Shown here one piece after another: positions 17,019 to 25,344 of a stretch of DNA of 49,128 bases. Position numbers and translations under genes: made by a program. The stretch is from Hymenobacter negativus (lineage in GTDB: Bacteria; Bacteroidota; Bacteroidia; Cytophagales; Hymenobacteraceae): the NCBI RefSeq assembly GCF_017571495.1, contig NZ_JAGETZ010000025.1:1-49128 (forward strand), written 5' to 3'. The first letter of the stretch is position 1; the number at the start of each line of letters is the position of its first letter. Under the pieces are notes generated by a model. It had not been told where the DNA came from, ran no database searches, and saw only the letters and a program-made list of their open reading frames with translations.

Positions 17019-17957
17019 GTGAAGCCATCTAAGTCCCCCACCGACGCCCCACTACGCCAAGTAAATGAAGCCGAGCGCATGGAGTCGCTTGCCAGCTATC
17101 AGATTCTTGATACAGAGCCTGAACAGATATTTAACGACCTGACACAGCTCTCCGCTTTCATTTGTGGCACGCCAATGGCGCTGGTTTCTCTGATTGACGA
17201 CGAGCGGCAATGGTTTAAGGCCAAGGTGGGCATGGAACCTAATGAAACGCCCCGTGAGCATTCGTTCTGCCAGCATGCCATGCGGGCCAGCGATGTATAC
17301 GAGGTATACGACGCGGCTTCCGACCCGCGCTTTGCCGATAACCCACTGGTGACGGGCTCGCCCAATATTCGTTTTTACGCCGGTGCTCCCCTGCTTTCGG
17401 CCGAGGGACAGCCTTTGGGCACGCTTTGCACCCTCGATACTGTGCCCCGGCAGCTCAGCACTGACCAGCGTGATGCCCTGCGCATGCTGGCCCGGCAGGT
17501 AATGGCCCATCTGGAATTGCGCCGCATCCGCCTGCAATTGGAAGACGAGCGCCAGAAGCTCGACGGTGTGTTGCGCATGGCTAATAACACCGGCGAAGCA
17601 CTTTATGCCAACAGCCGCAACGAGATTTTTGTGAAGCAGGAGCAACGCCTCGTGCGCGTATCCACTGCTGACTTGCAGTACGTGGAGGCCCTGGGCGACT
17701 ACGTGAACCTGCACACCACTCGTGAACGCCTCACGGTGTATGGCACTATGAAGGACCTGGAAACCAAGCTGCCAGGCCGCGATTTCGCACGCATTCACCG
17801 CAAATACATCGTTCGGCTCGACCGCATTGTGGCCATTGAGGCTGATGCAGCGCTGCTCGATGGCAATGCCGTAGCAGGTCAGTCGCGTACGCCCGTACGG
17901 GTTCCCATCGGCAGCTCCTATAAAGCGGGGTTATTAAGCCGCCTGACGCTGGTGTAA
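17019..17957 (+). CDS. GAF domain - LytTR DNA-binding domain regulator
   Basis: 312 residues. Residues about 15-170 form a GAF sensor domain of the type starting ERMESLASYQILDTEPE and containing CGTPMALVSLIDDERQWFK, HSFCQHAM and RFYAGAPLLSAEGQPLGTL. After a helical linker (RLQLEDERQKLDGVLRM) the last 100 residues are a LytTR DNA-binding domain (LVRVSTADLQYVEALGDYV, FARIHRKYIVRLDRIVAIE). LytTR proteins usually carry a phosphoacceptor receiver domain; here a ligand- or redox-sensing GAF takes its place, so it is probably a one-component regulator. The start is GTG at 17019; an in-frame ATG at 17079 (MESLASYQILD) is possible. Target genes unknown. Confidence 0.87.
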   Translation: MKPSKSPTDAPLRQVNEAERMESLASYQILDTEPEQIFNDLTQLSAFICGTPMALVSLIDDERQWFKAKVGMEPNETPREHSFCQHAMRASDVYEVYDAASDPRFADNPLVTGSPNIRFYAGAPLLSAEGQPLGTLCTLDTVPRQLSTDQRDALRMLARQVMAHLELRRIRLQLEDERQKLDGVLRMANNTGEALYANSRNEIFVKQEQRLVRVSTADLQYVEALGDYVNLHTTRERLTVYGTMKDLETKLPGRDFARIHRKYIVRLDRIVAIEADAALLDGNAVAGQSRTPVRVPIGSSYKAGLLSRLTLV

Positions 17958-18129
17958 AAGAGCCGCCACCGGTCAACACCTGACGTTCGCCGGGCGCTAG
18001 CCTCACTTCACCGAGTTGCCCGGAAAGCACTCTTCCGAAAGATGCAATTTTGTTACGGTTATCGGTTGCAGCACACCAGTTAATGGTCGTTGTTGCCGAC
18101 AGCTAAGTTTGTTTTCATAGCTCAGAAAG

Positions 18130-18156
18130 ACCCGCACCTTTGGAGCGGGTTTTTTT
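18130..18156 (+). terminator. intrinsic terminator, plus strand
   Basis: ACCCGC (18130-18135) pairs with GCGGGT (18145-18150), with two more pairs inside, then an unbroken T tract to 18156. It is 172 bp past the GAF-LytTR stop, so the transcript would have a long 3' tail or the terminator serves an unannotated short RNA: a TAAGTTTG box lies at 18104-18111. Confidence 0.7.
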
Positions 18157-18203
18157 ATTTTCGCCCGCTTCACAAAAGGCATCACTGCGCGACTCGAGAG
18201 TTG

Positions 18204-19706
18204 TTACTTATGACCCAGCCAGGATTCCGGATTTAGGTTGGCAGAATTGTGCCACACCTGAAACTGCACTTCAGAGGTGCCCTCCGAATCGGTAGCAACG
18301 GTGCCGATGACTTCACGGGCAGTCACGCGCTGGCCTTCGTGCACGTTCACGGAGCGCAGCTTGGCATACACAGTAAAGAAGTCGCCGTGCTGAATCATGA
18401 CAATGGTATTCATGCCCGCGATGTTGGTCACGGTTTGCACCTTGCCATCGAAACAGGCGCGAACGGATTCTCCAGCGCCAGTCTGAATATCTACGCCCCG
18501 GTTCTCAACGGTTACGTGCTTGAGCACAGGGTGCGGGTGCCGCCCAAAGTGCTGACTGATGAAGCCGCGCGCCACCGGCCAGGGCAGCCGGCCCCGATTG
18601 CCGGAGAAAGACGACGACAGCTGCGCTGTTTCGGGGGTAAGGGCAATGCGCACGGCGCGGCGGTCGGCGGCGGCTTCGGCAGCCGTTTCGGGCGCATCCA
18701 TCTCAGGGTTAGCCGTGGCGTTGTCGGCATCCGATGACTCTTCGGCAGTGCTGGTTTCGGGGTCGCGTTGCGTGCGGGCCGGACCGGCCCCGCCACCGGC
18801 GTTGCGGGCGGCAGCGGCCCGGCGGGCAGCACGAGCGGCGGCTACGGCGGCTTCGCGGCGGGCAGCCAAACGGGCGGCACGGGCGGCACGGGCAATTTCT
18901 TCCCGTACCCGGGCCGCAATGAGGTTGTCGAGGCGATTGACAGCTTGGCGTCGCTCCTCCAGTTCCTGGCGTAAGCCCTGCTCCTGTTGGCTGAGCTGCT
19001 GCACCATCTCATCCTCTTTCGATTTGAGGGTGAGAAGGTTTTTGTTCTCGTTAAGCTGGCTGTTAAGCAAGCTGCTCTTGCGCTGCTGCTGCTGCGTAAG
19101 GCCCGAAAGCTGCTGGTGCAGCCGGTACTGCGTGCCCATGATGCGGGCCGCTTGCCGCTGCCGCTCCTCGGTGTACTGCCGGATGTAGCGCAGCCGCAGC
19201 GAGAACTGGTTGAATGACTCCGAAGCAAACAAAAACATCAACCGGTTGAAGCCATTGGACGTTTTCGAAGCCGTGTAGAGCAGCCGGGCATACTCATTCT
19301 TGAGCTGGGACAGGGTGCGTTGCGTCTGGATGACCTGCTGAGCCGTCTGGTGTACGTTGGTTTCGATGCCGTGCAGTTGAGTCGAAATCCCCTGAATAAC
19401 CTGCTTTTTTTCCGTCAGCTTTTCGGTGATGACGTGCAGTTGGCCCAGACTTACCTTTTTCTTTTCCTGGGTTTGGCTCAACTCTTGGCTGGCTTTCTGA
19501 ATCTGCTCCAGATTGGCGAGGCGCTCACGCTCCAGCTGCTCCTTGCTCTTGGAACGGGTACCAGTCTGCCTTGGCTGGCGGGCAGTCGTTTTCCGCTTGC
19601 TCCTCTGTGTGGTTCTGGTGGGTTGTTTTTTGCGGCGCTGCTGGGCCATACCGGGCAGTGCCAGGCATAGCAGTAGCAGCGCAACGAGCCACCATTGCCC
19701 ACGCAC
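18204..19706 (-). CDS. EnvC-type murein hydrolase activator with degenerate LytM/M23 domain
   Basis: About 500 residues from a GTG at 19706, which gives MRGQWWLVALLLLCLALPGMAQ, a textbook signal peptide; the frame stays open to 19862 but those extra residues look non-coding and a promoter box (19796-19803) lies within them. Residues about 25-260 are Gln/Lys/Glu-rich coiled coil (SKEQLERERLANLEQIQ), then an Ala/Arg-rich stretch, then a C-terminal M23/LytM fold. The usual zinc ligands are missing: the HxGxD motif reads NRGVDI, the HxH position reads QFQ (VQFQVW), and YxHL reads YAKL. This matches EnvC-like activators, which stimulate cell-separation amidases without cutting themselves. Downstream of TPR and DUF4292 genes. 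Confidence 0.87.
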   Translation of the reverse strand: MRGQWWLVALLLLCLALPGMAQQRRKKQPTRTTQRSKRKTTARQPRQTGTRSKSKEQLERERLANLEQIQKASQELSQTQEKKKVSLGQLHVITEKLTEKKQVIQGISTQLHGIETNVHQTAQQVIQTQRTLSQLKNEYARLLYTASKTSNGFNRLMFLFASESFNQFSLRLRYIRQYTEERQRQAARIMGTQYRLHQQLSGLTQQQQRKSSLLNSQLNENKNLLTLKSKEDEMVQQLSQQEQGLRQELEERRQAVNRLDNLIAARVREEIARAARAARLAARREAAVAAARAARRAAAARNAGGGAGPARTQRDPETSTAEESSDADNATANPEMDAPETAAEAAADRRAVRIALTPETAQLSSSFSGNRGRLPWPVARGFISQHFGRHPHPVLKHVTVENRGVDIQTGAGESVRACFDGKVQTVTNIAGMNTIVMIQHGDFFTVYAKLRSVNVHEGQRVTAREVIGTVATDSEGTSEVQFQVWHNSANLNPESWLGHK

Positions 19707-19795
19707 TAAACTAGCGGCGGATTTCTCCAACCTACTGCTGCCTCTACCCTGTTGTTTTTGCTTATTCAACGTGCGCCATTCAAAACCTAATCTGG

Positions 19796-19803
19796 CAAAA
19801 TTA
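19796..19803 (-). promoter_or_regulatory. putative -7 promoter box for the EnvC-type gene
   Basis: TAATTTTG on the minus strand, an exact TAnnTTTG match, 90 bp ahead of the GTG start at 19706 and 66 bp after the DUF4292 stop. It supports a start downstream of it rather than the longest frame. No -33 TTG at usual spacing. Confidence 0.45.
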
Positions 19804-19868
19804 GCAGTTGGCAGTGAGTTGCTTACTAAAATCCCCAACTTCCGCTCCAACTCTCTGCCCAATGCGGC

Positions 19869-20645
19869 TTACTTCTGCCGCTTGTAGCCCTTCGGCACAG
19901 CAAACGGAAACGCCAGCCGCTCGCGCCCCACGTTCACTTTGCTGTAGTTGATGGCTGCCGTGACTACACCAGTCGGCTGCTGTGCCTGAATAAAGACCGA
20001 ATTCGCAAACGGCAGCGCGCTGGCATCATCCAGGGGCTTGAAGTCGGAGTAGTCCACTGTAAGGTCGCGCTTGCTGGCGTCGTCGCTCACTTTTAGCTGC
20101 TGCACGCGGCCGGTGCCGGGCTGCAGCAGGCGCTCCACCAGCACACCGGCCAATGGGTAGCTCACGCGCTGGCGCCCAGCTTCCTCATCGGCAATTTTGG
20201 GCGCAGTACCAGTTGGTGCGGGCAGGTAGTCACCTAGCAGAATGGCCTGCATCTGGGCAAAGCTCACGGGCACGTTCAGCAGTTTGCTTAGGTAGTCATA
20301 ACCGCCCGAGAAGTAGGTTTTTTCCAGGCGGTTCAGCACCCGCACCGAATCAGGGGTGAGCACGGCGCGCACGCCCTCAATGCCTACCAGCGAGGCCGAA
20401 ACCCAGATAACGCTGTCGCGGCGCATGCGCAGGGCCAGGTTGGCTCCCTGCTTATTGCCTTTCATGTTGATTTGCGCCTTGCCCTTGGCGTTCATAAACA
20501 GAAACGAGGTGTTGGTGGCCCGTACGGTAGCCTCCGCGACCGGAGTGGAGGTACCAGGCCCGCTTTTCGAAACGGCGGGGGTGGCTTTGCGGGCGCAGCT
20601 GCCAACGAGCAGCCCCAGGGCCAGCAGCAAGGTCACTTTATTCAT
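19869..20645 (-). CDS. DUF4292 lipoprotein
   Basis: 258 residues. A lipoprotein signal (LLLALGLLVGSCARK, lipidated Cys about 17) predicts anchoring to the outer or inner membrane facing the periplasm. The remainder resembles DUF4292 of Bacteroidota (INMKGNKQGANLALRMRRD, VLTPDSVRVLNRLEKTYF), a fold thought related to the outer-membrane lipoprotein carriers LolA/LolB; that relation is from general knowledge, not from visible motifs. Its ATG overlaps the end of the TPR gene by 8 bp, so translation is probably coupled. Function not established. Confidence 0.85.
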   Translation of the reverse strand: MNKVTLLLALGLLVGSCARKATPAVSKSGPGTSTPVAEATVRATNTSFLFMNAKGKAQINMKGNKQGANLALRMRRDSVIWVSASLVGIEGVRAVLTPDSVRVLNRLEKTYFSGGYDYLSKLLNVPVSFAQMQAILLGDYLPAPTGTAPKIADEEAGRQRVSYPLAGVLVERLLQPGTGRVQQLKVSDDASKRDLTVDYSDFKPLDDASALPFANSVFIQAQQPTGVVTAAINYSKVNVGRERLAFPFAVPKGYKRQK

Positions 20646-22458
20646 AGAGTTTTCGGTCTTTCAATTTGCGCTCCAGCAGGTCTGAGGTGCCGCCGAGCTT
20701 ACGCGCGCGCTGCCATTCGGCTTCGGCCTTCTCCTTCTCGCCAAGCTGGTACAGCACGTCGCCGTAGTGCTCCGTGACAGAGCCATCCTTGCTGGTTTGC
20801 AGGGCCTTTTCCAGCGTGGTGCGGGCCCCGGCGTAGTCTTTCATCTTATACAATACCCAGGCGTACGTATCCAGGTAAGTGTCGTTGTCGGGAAACTGCT
20901 TCACCACTTTGCCCGACATCTGCTTGGCCTTGTCCAGCTTTTCGCCCCGCAACGACAGGAAGTAGCTGTAATTGTTCAGGACCTGCACATTATTCGGGTC
21001 CGAAACCAACGCCGCTTCGTAAGCAGCGTCGGACTTTTCGTACTCCTTTAATTCGTGGTAGGCGTCGCCCAGCTGCGCATCAAACTGGCCTAGCTGCTCC
21101 GGGTTGTTCACCACCAGCTTGCGGCCGTGCTCCAGGGCTTTCACGCCCTTGGCAGGCTGCTTTTTTAGCATGTGCGCCACGCCGTTGTAAAACCATAGCG
21201 AAGCCTGATTGGGAAACAATTCCAGCGCGCGGTCGGAGTGGACAAGCAGCGAATCCGTCTGGTTCAGTTCAGCATCAATCAGCACTACCTGCTGCCAGAT
21301 TTGATATTTGGAATTATCGAAGCGCAGGGCTTGCAGGTAGGTATTACGGGCCTCTTTCTTGTGGTCGGTCAGGGTTTGGATATCACCGGCTACGGCGTAG
21401 GAGCGGGCATCCTTGGGGTACGATTTGACAGTGGCGGTGGCCAAATCCCGCGCCATTTGGTTCACCGATTCCTTGGGGCTGGGTAGCTGCTTGATGTAGC
21501 CCACCAAGATGCGGACCCGCGCATCAATGTCCAGCGCCGGGCTATCGAAGGCCAGGCGGACTTGCTGCGCCGCCTCTTCGGGCAGGTTCTGCTGGCGGTA
21601 CACATCCGACAGAATCAGGTGAGCCTGTGGGTTGGCAGGGTCGAGGCGCAGGGCCTGCTGGGTCACCCGGATGGCGTCGGGCAGGCGGTTGTTGCTGGCG
21701 TACATCTCGGCCTGTACCAGCACGTAGCGTGGTTCGTTGGGGTTAGCCGCAATGAGCTTTTCACCCTCGGCCAGTGCCAGGTCCAGCTTGTTTTGCTTGA
21801 GGTAAATCTGCTGCTTCTTGAACGAAATCTCGTCCACCTGCCCAAACTCCTTCTCAGCTTGGTCGAGAGCAGCTAAGGCTTCAGGCAGCTTGTTTTGAGC
21901 CAGGTAAAGGTCCGCCAGATTAAATAAGTAGCTGCCCGAATTGGGTACCTGCTTAATGAGCGTGGCGTAGGTTTTGGTGGCACTGTCGTACTGCTTCTGG
22001 CTAGCTTGAATCTGGGCCAGCAGCAGGTAGTAGTAAGCATTTTTAGAGTCGAGCCGGGTAGCGGCTTCGGCGTAGTTAGTGGCGTCGCGCAGGTTGCCGC
22101 TCAGCAGGTTAGCTTCCGCAATTTTGTAATTAACAGCTGCATTATCCGGGTTAATGGCGTAGGCTTTCAGCAAGCGCTCCAACCCTTTGGGGTAGTCTTC
22201 GAGCAGCACATATTTCACGCCGTCCACAAACAGCGCTTCGCTCATCTCCTTGTCGCGCTCGGTGAGGGGGGGCGCAGCGGCGCGCTTGGCGCGGGCTTCA
22301 GCTAGTTTTTTGTCCAGCTCACGCTGCTCTTTTTCCAGGGCGCGCTGTTCCTTGCGGCTCAGCTTGGCAGGGGGCGCGGTGGTGCCCTCAGGGACCTGGG
22401 CCGCAGCCGTGGCCACCACTCCCACCCAAAACAGCAGATTCAGAGCAATTTGACGCAT
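20638..22458 (-). CDS. secreted tetratricopeptide-repeat protein
   Basis: About 606 residues from the ATG at 22458 (MRQIALNLLFWVGVVATAAAQ, a clear signal peptide); the longer frame to 22557 adds an implausible leader. A Lys/Glu/Arg-rich coiled segment (LSRKEQRALEKEQRELDKK) is followed by TPR units over most of the protein, e.g. AVNYKIAEANLLSGNLRDA, YYLLLAQIQASQKQYDSA, NNYSYFLSLRGEKLDKAKQ and DTYAWVLYKMKDYAGARTT. TPR arrays bind partner proteins. It overlaps the DUF4292 gene and with it and the EnvC-type gene forms a set I recall as conserved in Bacteroidota, suggesting an envelope-assembly role (inference). Confidence 0.9.
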   Translation of the reverse strand: MRQIALNLLFWVGVVATAAAQVPEGTTAPPAKLSRKEQRALEKEQRELDKKLAEARAKRAAAPPLTERDKEMSEALFVDGVKYVLLEDYPKGLERLLKAYAINPDNAAVNYKIAEANLLSGNLRDATNYAEAATRLDSKNAYYYLLLAQIQASQKQYDSATKTYATLIKQVPNSGSYLFNLADLYLAQNKLPEALAALDQAEKEFGQVDEISFKKQQIYLKQNKLDLALAEGEKLIAANPNEPRYVLVQAEMYASNNRLPDAIRVTQQALRLDPANPQAHLILSDVYRQQNLPEEAAQQVRLAFDSPALDIDARVRILVGYIKQLPSPKESVNQMARDLATATVKSYPKDARSYAVAGDIQTLTDHKKEARNTYLQALRFDNSKYQIWQQVVLIDAELNQTDSLLVHSDRALELFPNQASLWFYNGVAHMLKKQPAKGVKALEHGRKLVVNNPEQLGQFDAQLGDAYHELKEYEKSDAAYEAALVSDPNNVQVLNNYSYFLSLRGEKLDKAKQMSGKVVKQFPDNDTYLDTYAWVLYKMKDYAGARTTLEKALQTSKDGSVTEHYGDVLYQLGEKEKAEAEWQRARKLGGTSDLLERKLKDRKLYE

Positions 22459-22516
22459 ATACAACAAGGCCGGACTCCTGGCCCGGCCCACGAAATTACG
22501 GGTAATAATAGCCAAA

Positions 22517-22544
22517 GACGCGGCCCCCGTAAGAAGGCCGCGTC
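22517..22544 (-). terminator. hairpin between nucleotidyltransferase and TPR genes
   Basis: 9-bp perfect stem GACGCGGCC (22517-22525) and GGCCGCGTC (22536-22544), 10-nt loop. On the minus strand the following bases are TTTGGCTATTATT, a weak U tract. It starts 28 bp after the nucleotidyltransferase stop. Confidence 0.6.
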
Positions 22545-22572
22545 CCTGGTAACGCATTTCCGCGCTAAAATG

Positions 22573-23583
22573 TCACACGCGCAGCTGGTTATAATCGCCA
22601 AGACTCAGGTCGTCGGGCGTGCCCACCACACTGGCGAAGTTACCAATCATTGAGTTAGTGACCACAACATTCAGCACGGTAGCCGACTGTTGCACAATGG
22701 AATTCGACAGGCGCGAGTCGCGCACGTTAGATTGGGTGCCCACAGAAACGTGCGGCCCCACCACCGAATCGGTAATGATAGCGCCTTCGCCCACGTAAAC
22801 TGGCTCGATAATAACGGAGTTAGTGATTTTGGCCGACTCGTGTACCAGCGACTCGCCGCGCTCCTTGAGGTATTCCAAATAGCGCTGGTTGGTAAATACA
22901 GTGGCGTCCTTATTGCCGCAGTCGAGCCATTCGGTCACGCGGCCGGGCACGAACACGGTGCCTTTGTTTTTCATGTTTTCGAGGGCGTTGGTGAGCTGGT
23001 ACTCGCCTTTGTCCTTGATGTCGTTGTCGAGCAGGTATTGCAGCTCGCTGCGCAGGTACTCGCCGTCCTGGAAGTAGTAGATGCCGATGATGGCCAGGTC
23101 CGACACAAACTCCTGCGGTTTTTCCACAAACTCGGTTATCTGGCCCTGCTCGTTCAGCTTTACCACCCCAAAAGGCTTGGGGTCGTCTACTTTCTGCACC
23201 CAGATGGTGCCAGGCACGCTGGAATCCAGGGTGAAATCGGCTTTAAATAGCGTATCAGCAAAAGCAACTACCAGCGGGCCGGTCAGGCTGTCTTTAGCAC
23301 ACAAAATGGCGTGGGCTGTGCCCAGCGGCTCGTCCTGGTACACAATAGTGCCCTTAGCTCCCACCGACTCGGCAATTTTCACGAGGCTTTTTTCCACCTC
23401 AGTTCCGAAGCGGCCAATGATAAAGGCCACTTCGTCCACCGCTTCGCCGCAGACCTTGGCAATGTCTTCCACAAGGCGCTGCACGATGGGTTTGCCGGCA
23501 ATGGGAATAAGGGGCTTGGGAACGGTGAGGGTGTGGGGGCGCATGCGCTTGCCCATGCCGGCCATCGGAACGATGATTTTCAT
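22573..23583 (-). CDS. sugar-phosphate nucleotidyltransferase with C-terminal left-handed beta-helix
   Basis: 336 residues. Makes an NDP-sugar from a sugar-1-phosphate and NTP, feeding surface polysaccharide synthesis. The N-terminal signature is intact: IIVPMAGMGKRMRPHT (nucleotide loop), PKPLIPIAGKPI, then the metal aspartate in VVAFADTLF and FVEKPQEF. From about residue 245 it turns into hexapeptide-type repeats (AKITNSVIIEPVYVGEGAII, SVVGPHVSVG), as in glucose-1-phosphate thymidylyl-/uridylyltransferase relatives. The exact sugar is not readable. ATG start. It lies downstream of dut on the same strand with a 128-bp gap. Confidence 0.9.
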   Translation of the reverse strand: MKIIVPMAGMGKRMRPHTLTVPKPLIPIAGKPIVQRLVEDIAKVCGEAVDEVAFIIGRFGTEVEKSLVKIAESVGAKGTIVYQDEPLGTAHAILCAKDSLTGPLVVAFADTLFKADFTLDSSVPGTIWVQKVDDPKPFGVVKLNEQGQITEFVEKPQEFVSDLAIIGIYYFQDGEYLRSELQYLLDNDIKDKGEYQLTNALENMKNKGTVFVPGRVTEWLDCGNKDATVFTNQRYLEYLKERGESLVHESAKITNSVIIEPVYVGEGAIITDSVVGPHVSVGTQSNVRDSRLSNSIVQQSATVLNVVVTNSMIGNFASVVGTPDDLSLGDYNQLRV

Positions 23584-23711
23584 GTGTTAAGTAAGGGTCA
23601 GGTATTAGAAGTCAGTTTTGTAGAATTTTGAAGGACGCCATCAGCGCCGCCCGAGCAGTTATTTGGCGACCCGAAGCTAGGGCCTGACCATGAACAACCG
23701 CTTACCGGATA

Positions 23712-24149
23712 TTAGCTTTTTCCTGTACTTCCATACCCGCCCGCCCCGCGTTGGGTTGCGCTCAGGGCTTCGGCGGGCTGCCAGACGATGGTCTCGTGTT
23801 TGGCAACTACCAGTTGGGCAATACGTTCGCCATCGCTTACTACGAAATCCTCGTTCGACAAATTCACCAACAACACTCGAATTTCGCCCCGGTAGTCGGC
23901 ATCAATCGTTCCCGGACTGTTCACAATGCCAATGCCGTGCTTCACAGCCAGGCCACTGCGGGGCCGTACCTGGGCCTCGTACCCCACTGGAATTTCCAGG
24001 CTCAGGCCCGTGGGAATAAGCTGGCGCTCCAGCGGCCGGAGCGTCAAGGGGCCTTGCGGCAGATGGGCGCGTAAGTCGAGGCCGGCGGCGTGGGGCGTCT
24101 GGTATTCGGGCAGCGGATGCCCGGAGTGATTGATAACAGGGATGTGCAT
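23712..24149 (-). CDS. dut: dUTP diphosphatase
   Basis: 145 residues from the ATG at 24149, typical for trimeric dUTPase. It hydrolyses dUTP to dUMP, keeping uracil out of DNA and supplying dTMP synthesis. All five motifs are visible: HAAGLDLRAHL (1), RPRSGLAVKHGIG (2), GTIDADYRGEI with the substrate-binding region (3), GERIAQLVV (4) and the C-terminal RGAGGYGSTGK (5). An in-frame ATG 39 bp upstream exists, but a TATCTTTG promoter box (24171-24178) lies between the two, and MHIPVINHSGHPLPEY fits family starts. The IS element begins about 20 bp upstream of that box. Confidence 0.96.
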   Translation of the reverse strand: MHIPVINHSGHPLPEYQTPHAAGLDLRAHLPQGPLTLRPLERQLIPTGLSLEIPVGYEAQVRPRSGLAVKHGIGIVNSPGTIDADYRGEIRVLLVNLSNEDFVVSDGERIAQLVVAKHETIVWQPAEALSATQRGAGGYGSTGKS

Positions 24150-24170
24150 GAGTTGCGCGGGGATGGCGGG

Positions 24171-24178
24171 CAAAGATA
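24171..24178 (-). promoter_or_regulatory. putative -7 promoter box for dut
   Basis: TATCTTTG on the minus strand, exact TAnnTTTG match, 22 bp ahead of the dut ATG. The IS left end lies 19 bp beyond it, where a -33 element would normally sit, so the insertion may have altered the dut promoter. Confidence 0.6.
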
Positions 24179-24192
24179 TTCGTCGCATTATT

Positions 24193-24197
24193 AGCAG
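24193..24197. repeat. left copy of 5-bp target-site duplication
   Basis: AGCAG directly outside the inferred left end of the IS3-family element; the same five bases follow its right end at 25354-25358. Length fits the 3-5 bp made by IS3-family transposition. Confidence 0.55.
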
Positions 24198-24286
24198 AGT
24201 TGAAAGGTGCGACTGTACGCTTCCCTAAATCGAGTGCCAGTTGAGAGTAGAGAAAGGCGTAACTTTCACTACCTGACGACTAAGAA

Positions 24287-24592
24287 ATGAAAAAAGGACG
24301 ATTCAGCGAGGCCCAAATTGTGGCAATTCTACAACAGCAAGCCAGCGGGCAGACGGTGGCTCAGCTTGTGCGCGAGCACGGCTTGAGCGAGGCCACATTT
24401 TAGGCCTGGAAAAGCAAATACGCCGGGGCCAGCGTGGCGGAGTTCACCCGGCTCAAGCACTTGGAAGAGGAGAATCGCAAGCTCAAGCAGCTGTTCGCTG
24501 ACCTCAGCTTGGAGCACCAGGCCATCAAGGAGATACTGCGAAAAAAGCAAGTAGCTCTGCGGCGCGACGTCAGGCAGCGCAGGGCTTGGTGA
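24287..24592 (+). pseudogene. IS3-family orfA (helix-turn-helix subunit), interrupted by an amber codon
   Basis: 102 codons counting both stops. Translates as an IS3 OrfA: MKKGRFSEAQIVAILQQQ, GQTVAQLVREHGLSEATF, then TAG (24401-24403), then AWKSKYAG, a leucine-zipper-like LKHLEEENRKLKQLFADLSL and AIKEILRKKQ. Homologues have Tyr at the stop position (ATFY.WK), so TAC to TAG is a one-base change. The frame is otherwise intact. Truncation at codon 39 removes the dimerisation helix and prevents the OrfAB fusion made by frameshifting. Confidence 0.82.
24541..24547 (+). other. A AAA AAG slippery heptamer for -1 frameshifting
   Basis: AAAAAAG in the orfA frame is split A-AAA-AAG, the canonical -1 slippery site of IS3 elements. 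A one-base slip enters the frame that continues without stop into orfB, giving the OrfAB transposase. In this copy the upstream amber codon would stop ribosomes first. Confidence 0.7.
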
Positions 24593-25344
24593 GCAAAGGC
24601 TGGAGCCAGCGGCGGGCGTGTGCCCTAGTCGGGCTTGCCCGCAGTAGTTACCACCCGGTGGCGCACGGGCGCAATGACGAACCCGTGCAGGAGGCCCTGT
24701 GGGCGTTAAGTGGGCGGCACCCCGGCTGGGGCTTTTGGAAATTGCATCACCGCTTGCGCAAAAACGGACTGGTCATCACCCACAAACGCACGTTAGGCAT
24801 CTATCGAGCACTGGTGTTGAATCTGCCTCGGCGCCTGAAAAAGCGCGTGCCCGCCCGCGTGAAGCAGCCCTTAACAGTGCCTGCGCCGGTCAACATGTGC
24901 TGGTCGCTCGACTTTACCAGCGACGTGCTGACCGATGGCCGTCGGTTCCGGCCCCTGAACGTACTCGACGATTACAACCGCGAGTTGCTGGGCGTCGAAA
25001 TCGACTTCTCCTTGCCCGCCGCCCGGGTCGTGCAGGTGCTGACGCGCATCGTCGAGTGCCATGGGTGCCCCGCACAGCTGCGCACGGACAACGGCCCTGA
25101 ATTTAGCAGCGCCAAGTTGAGTGAGTGGTGTGAACAGCAGGGCATTGCCTTGCACCGGATTCAGCCGGGCAAGCCGATGCAAAACGCCTATATCGAACGC
25201 TTCAATGGCTCGTTTCGGTGCGAGCTGCTCGACGCTCACCTGTTTTGCCCGCTGGCCCATGTGCGCCAACTGGTGGACGAGTGGATGCTCGACTACAACA
25301 CCCAACGGCCCCACCAGGCCTTGCATTTTAGGACCCCACTCTAA
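24586..25344 (+). CDS. IS3-family transposase OrfB (DDE integrase core)
   Basis: 252 codons from a TTG overlapping the orfA end; normally made as a fusion with OrfA. The N-terminal part has the IS3 HTH_21 region (RRACALVGLARSSYHP, HPGWGFWKLHHRLRK). The catalytic triad is complete: Asp109 in WSLDFTSD, Asp168 in RTDNGPEF and Glu204 in NAYIERFNGSF, with the standard 35 residues between the last two. The C-terminus (YNTQRPHQAL) is the usual rve_3 end and the stop lies in the terminal repeat. In-frame and apparently functional; activity is limited by the orfA amber codon. Confidence 0.92.
   Translation: MVSKGWSQRRACALVGLARSSYHPVAHGRNDEPVQEALWALSGRHPGWGFWKLHHRLRKNGLVITHKRTLGIYRALVLNLPRRLKKRVPARVKQPLTVPAPVNMCWSLDFTSDVLTDGRRFRPLNVLDDYNRELLGVEIDFSLPAARVVQVLTRIVECHGCPAQLRTDNGPEFSSAKLSEWCEQQGIALHRIQPGKPMQNAYIERFNGSFRCELLDAHLFCPLAHVRQLVDEWMLDYNTQRPHQALHFRTPL

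Noticed and set aside
24401..24403. TAG in orfA as recoded (pyrrolysine or readthrough)
   Set aside because: No evidence of amber recoding in the window; IS decay by one base change is simpler.
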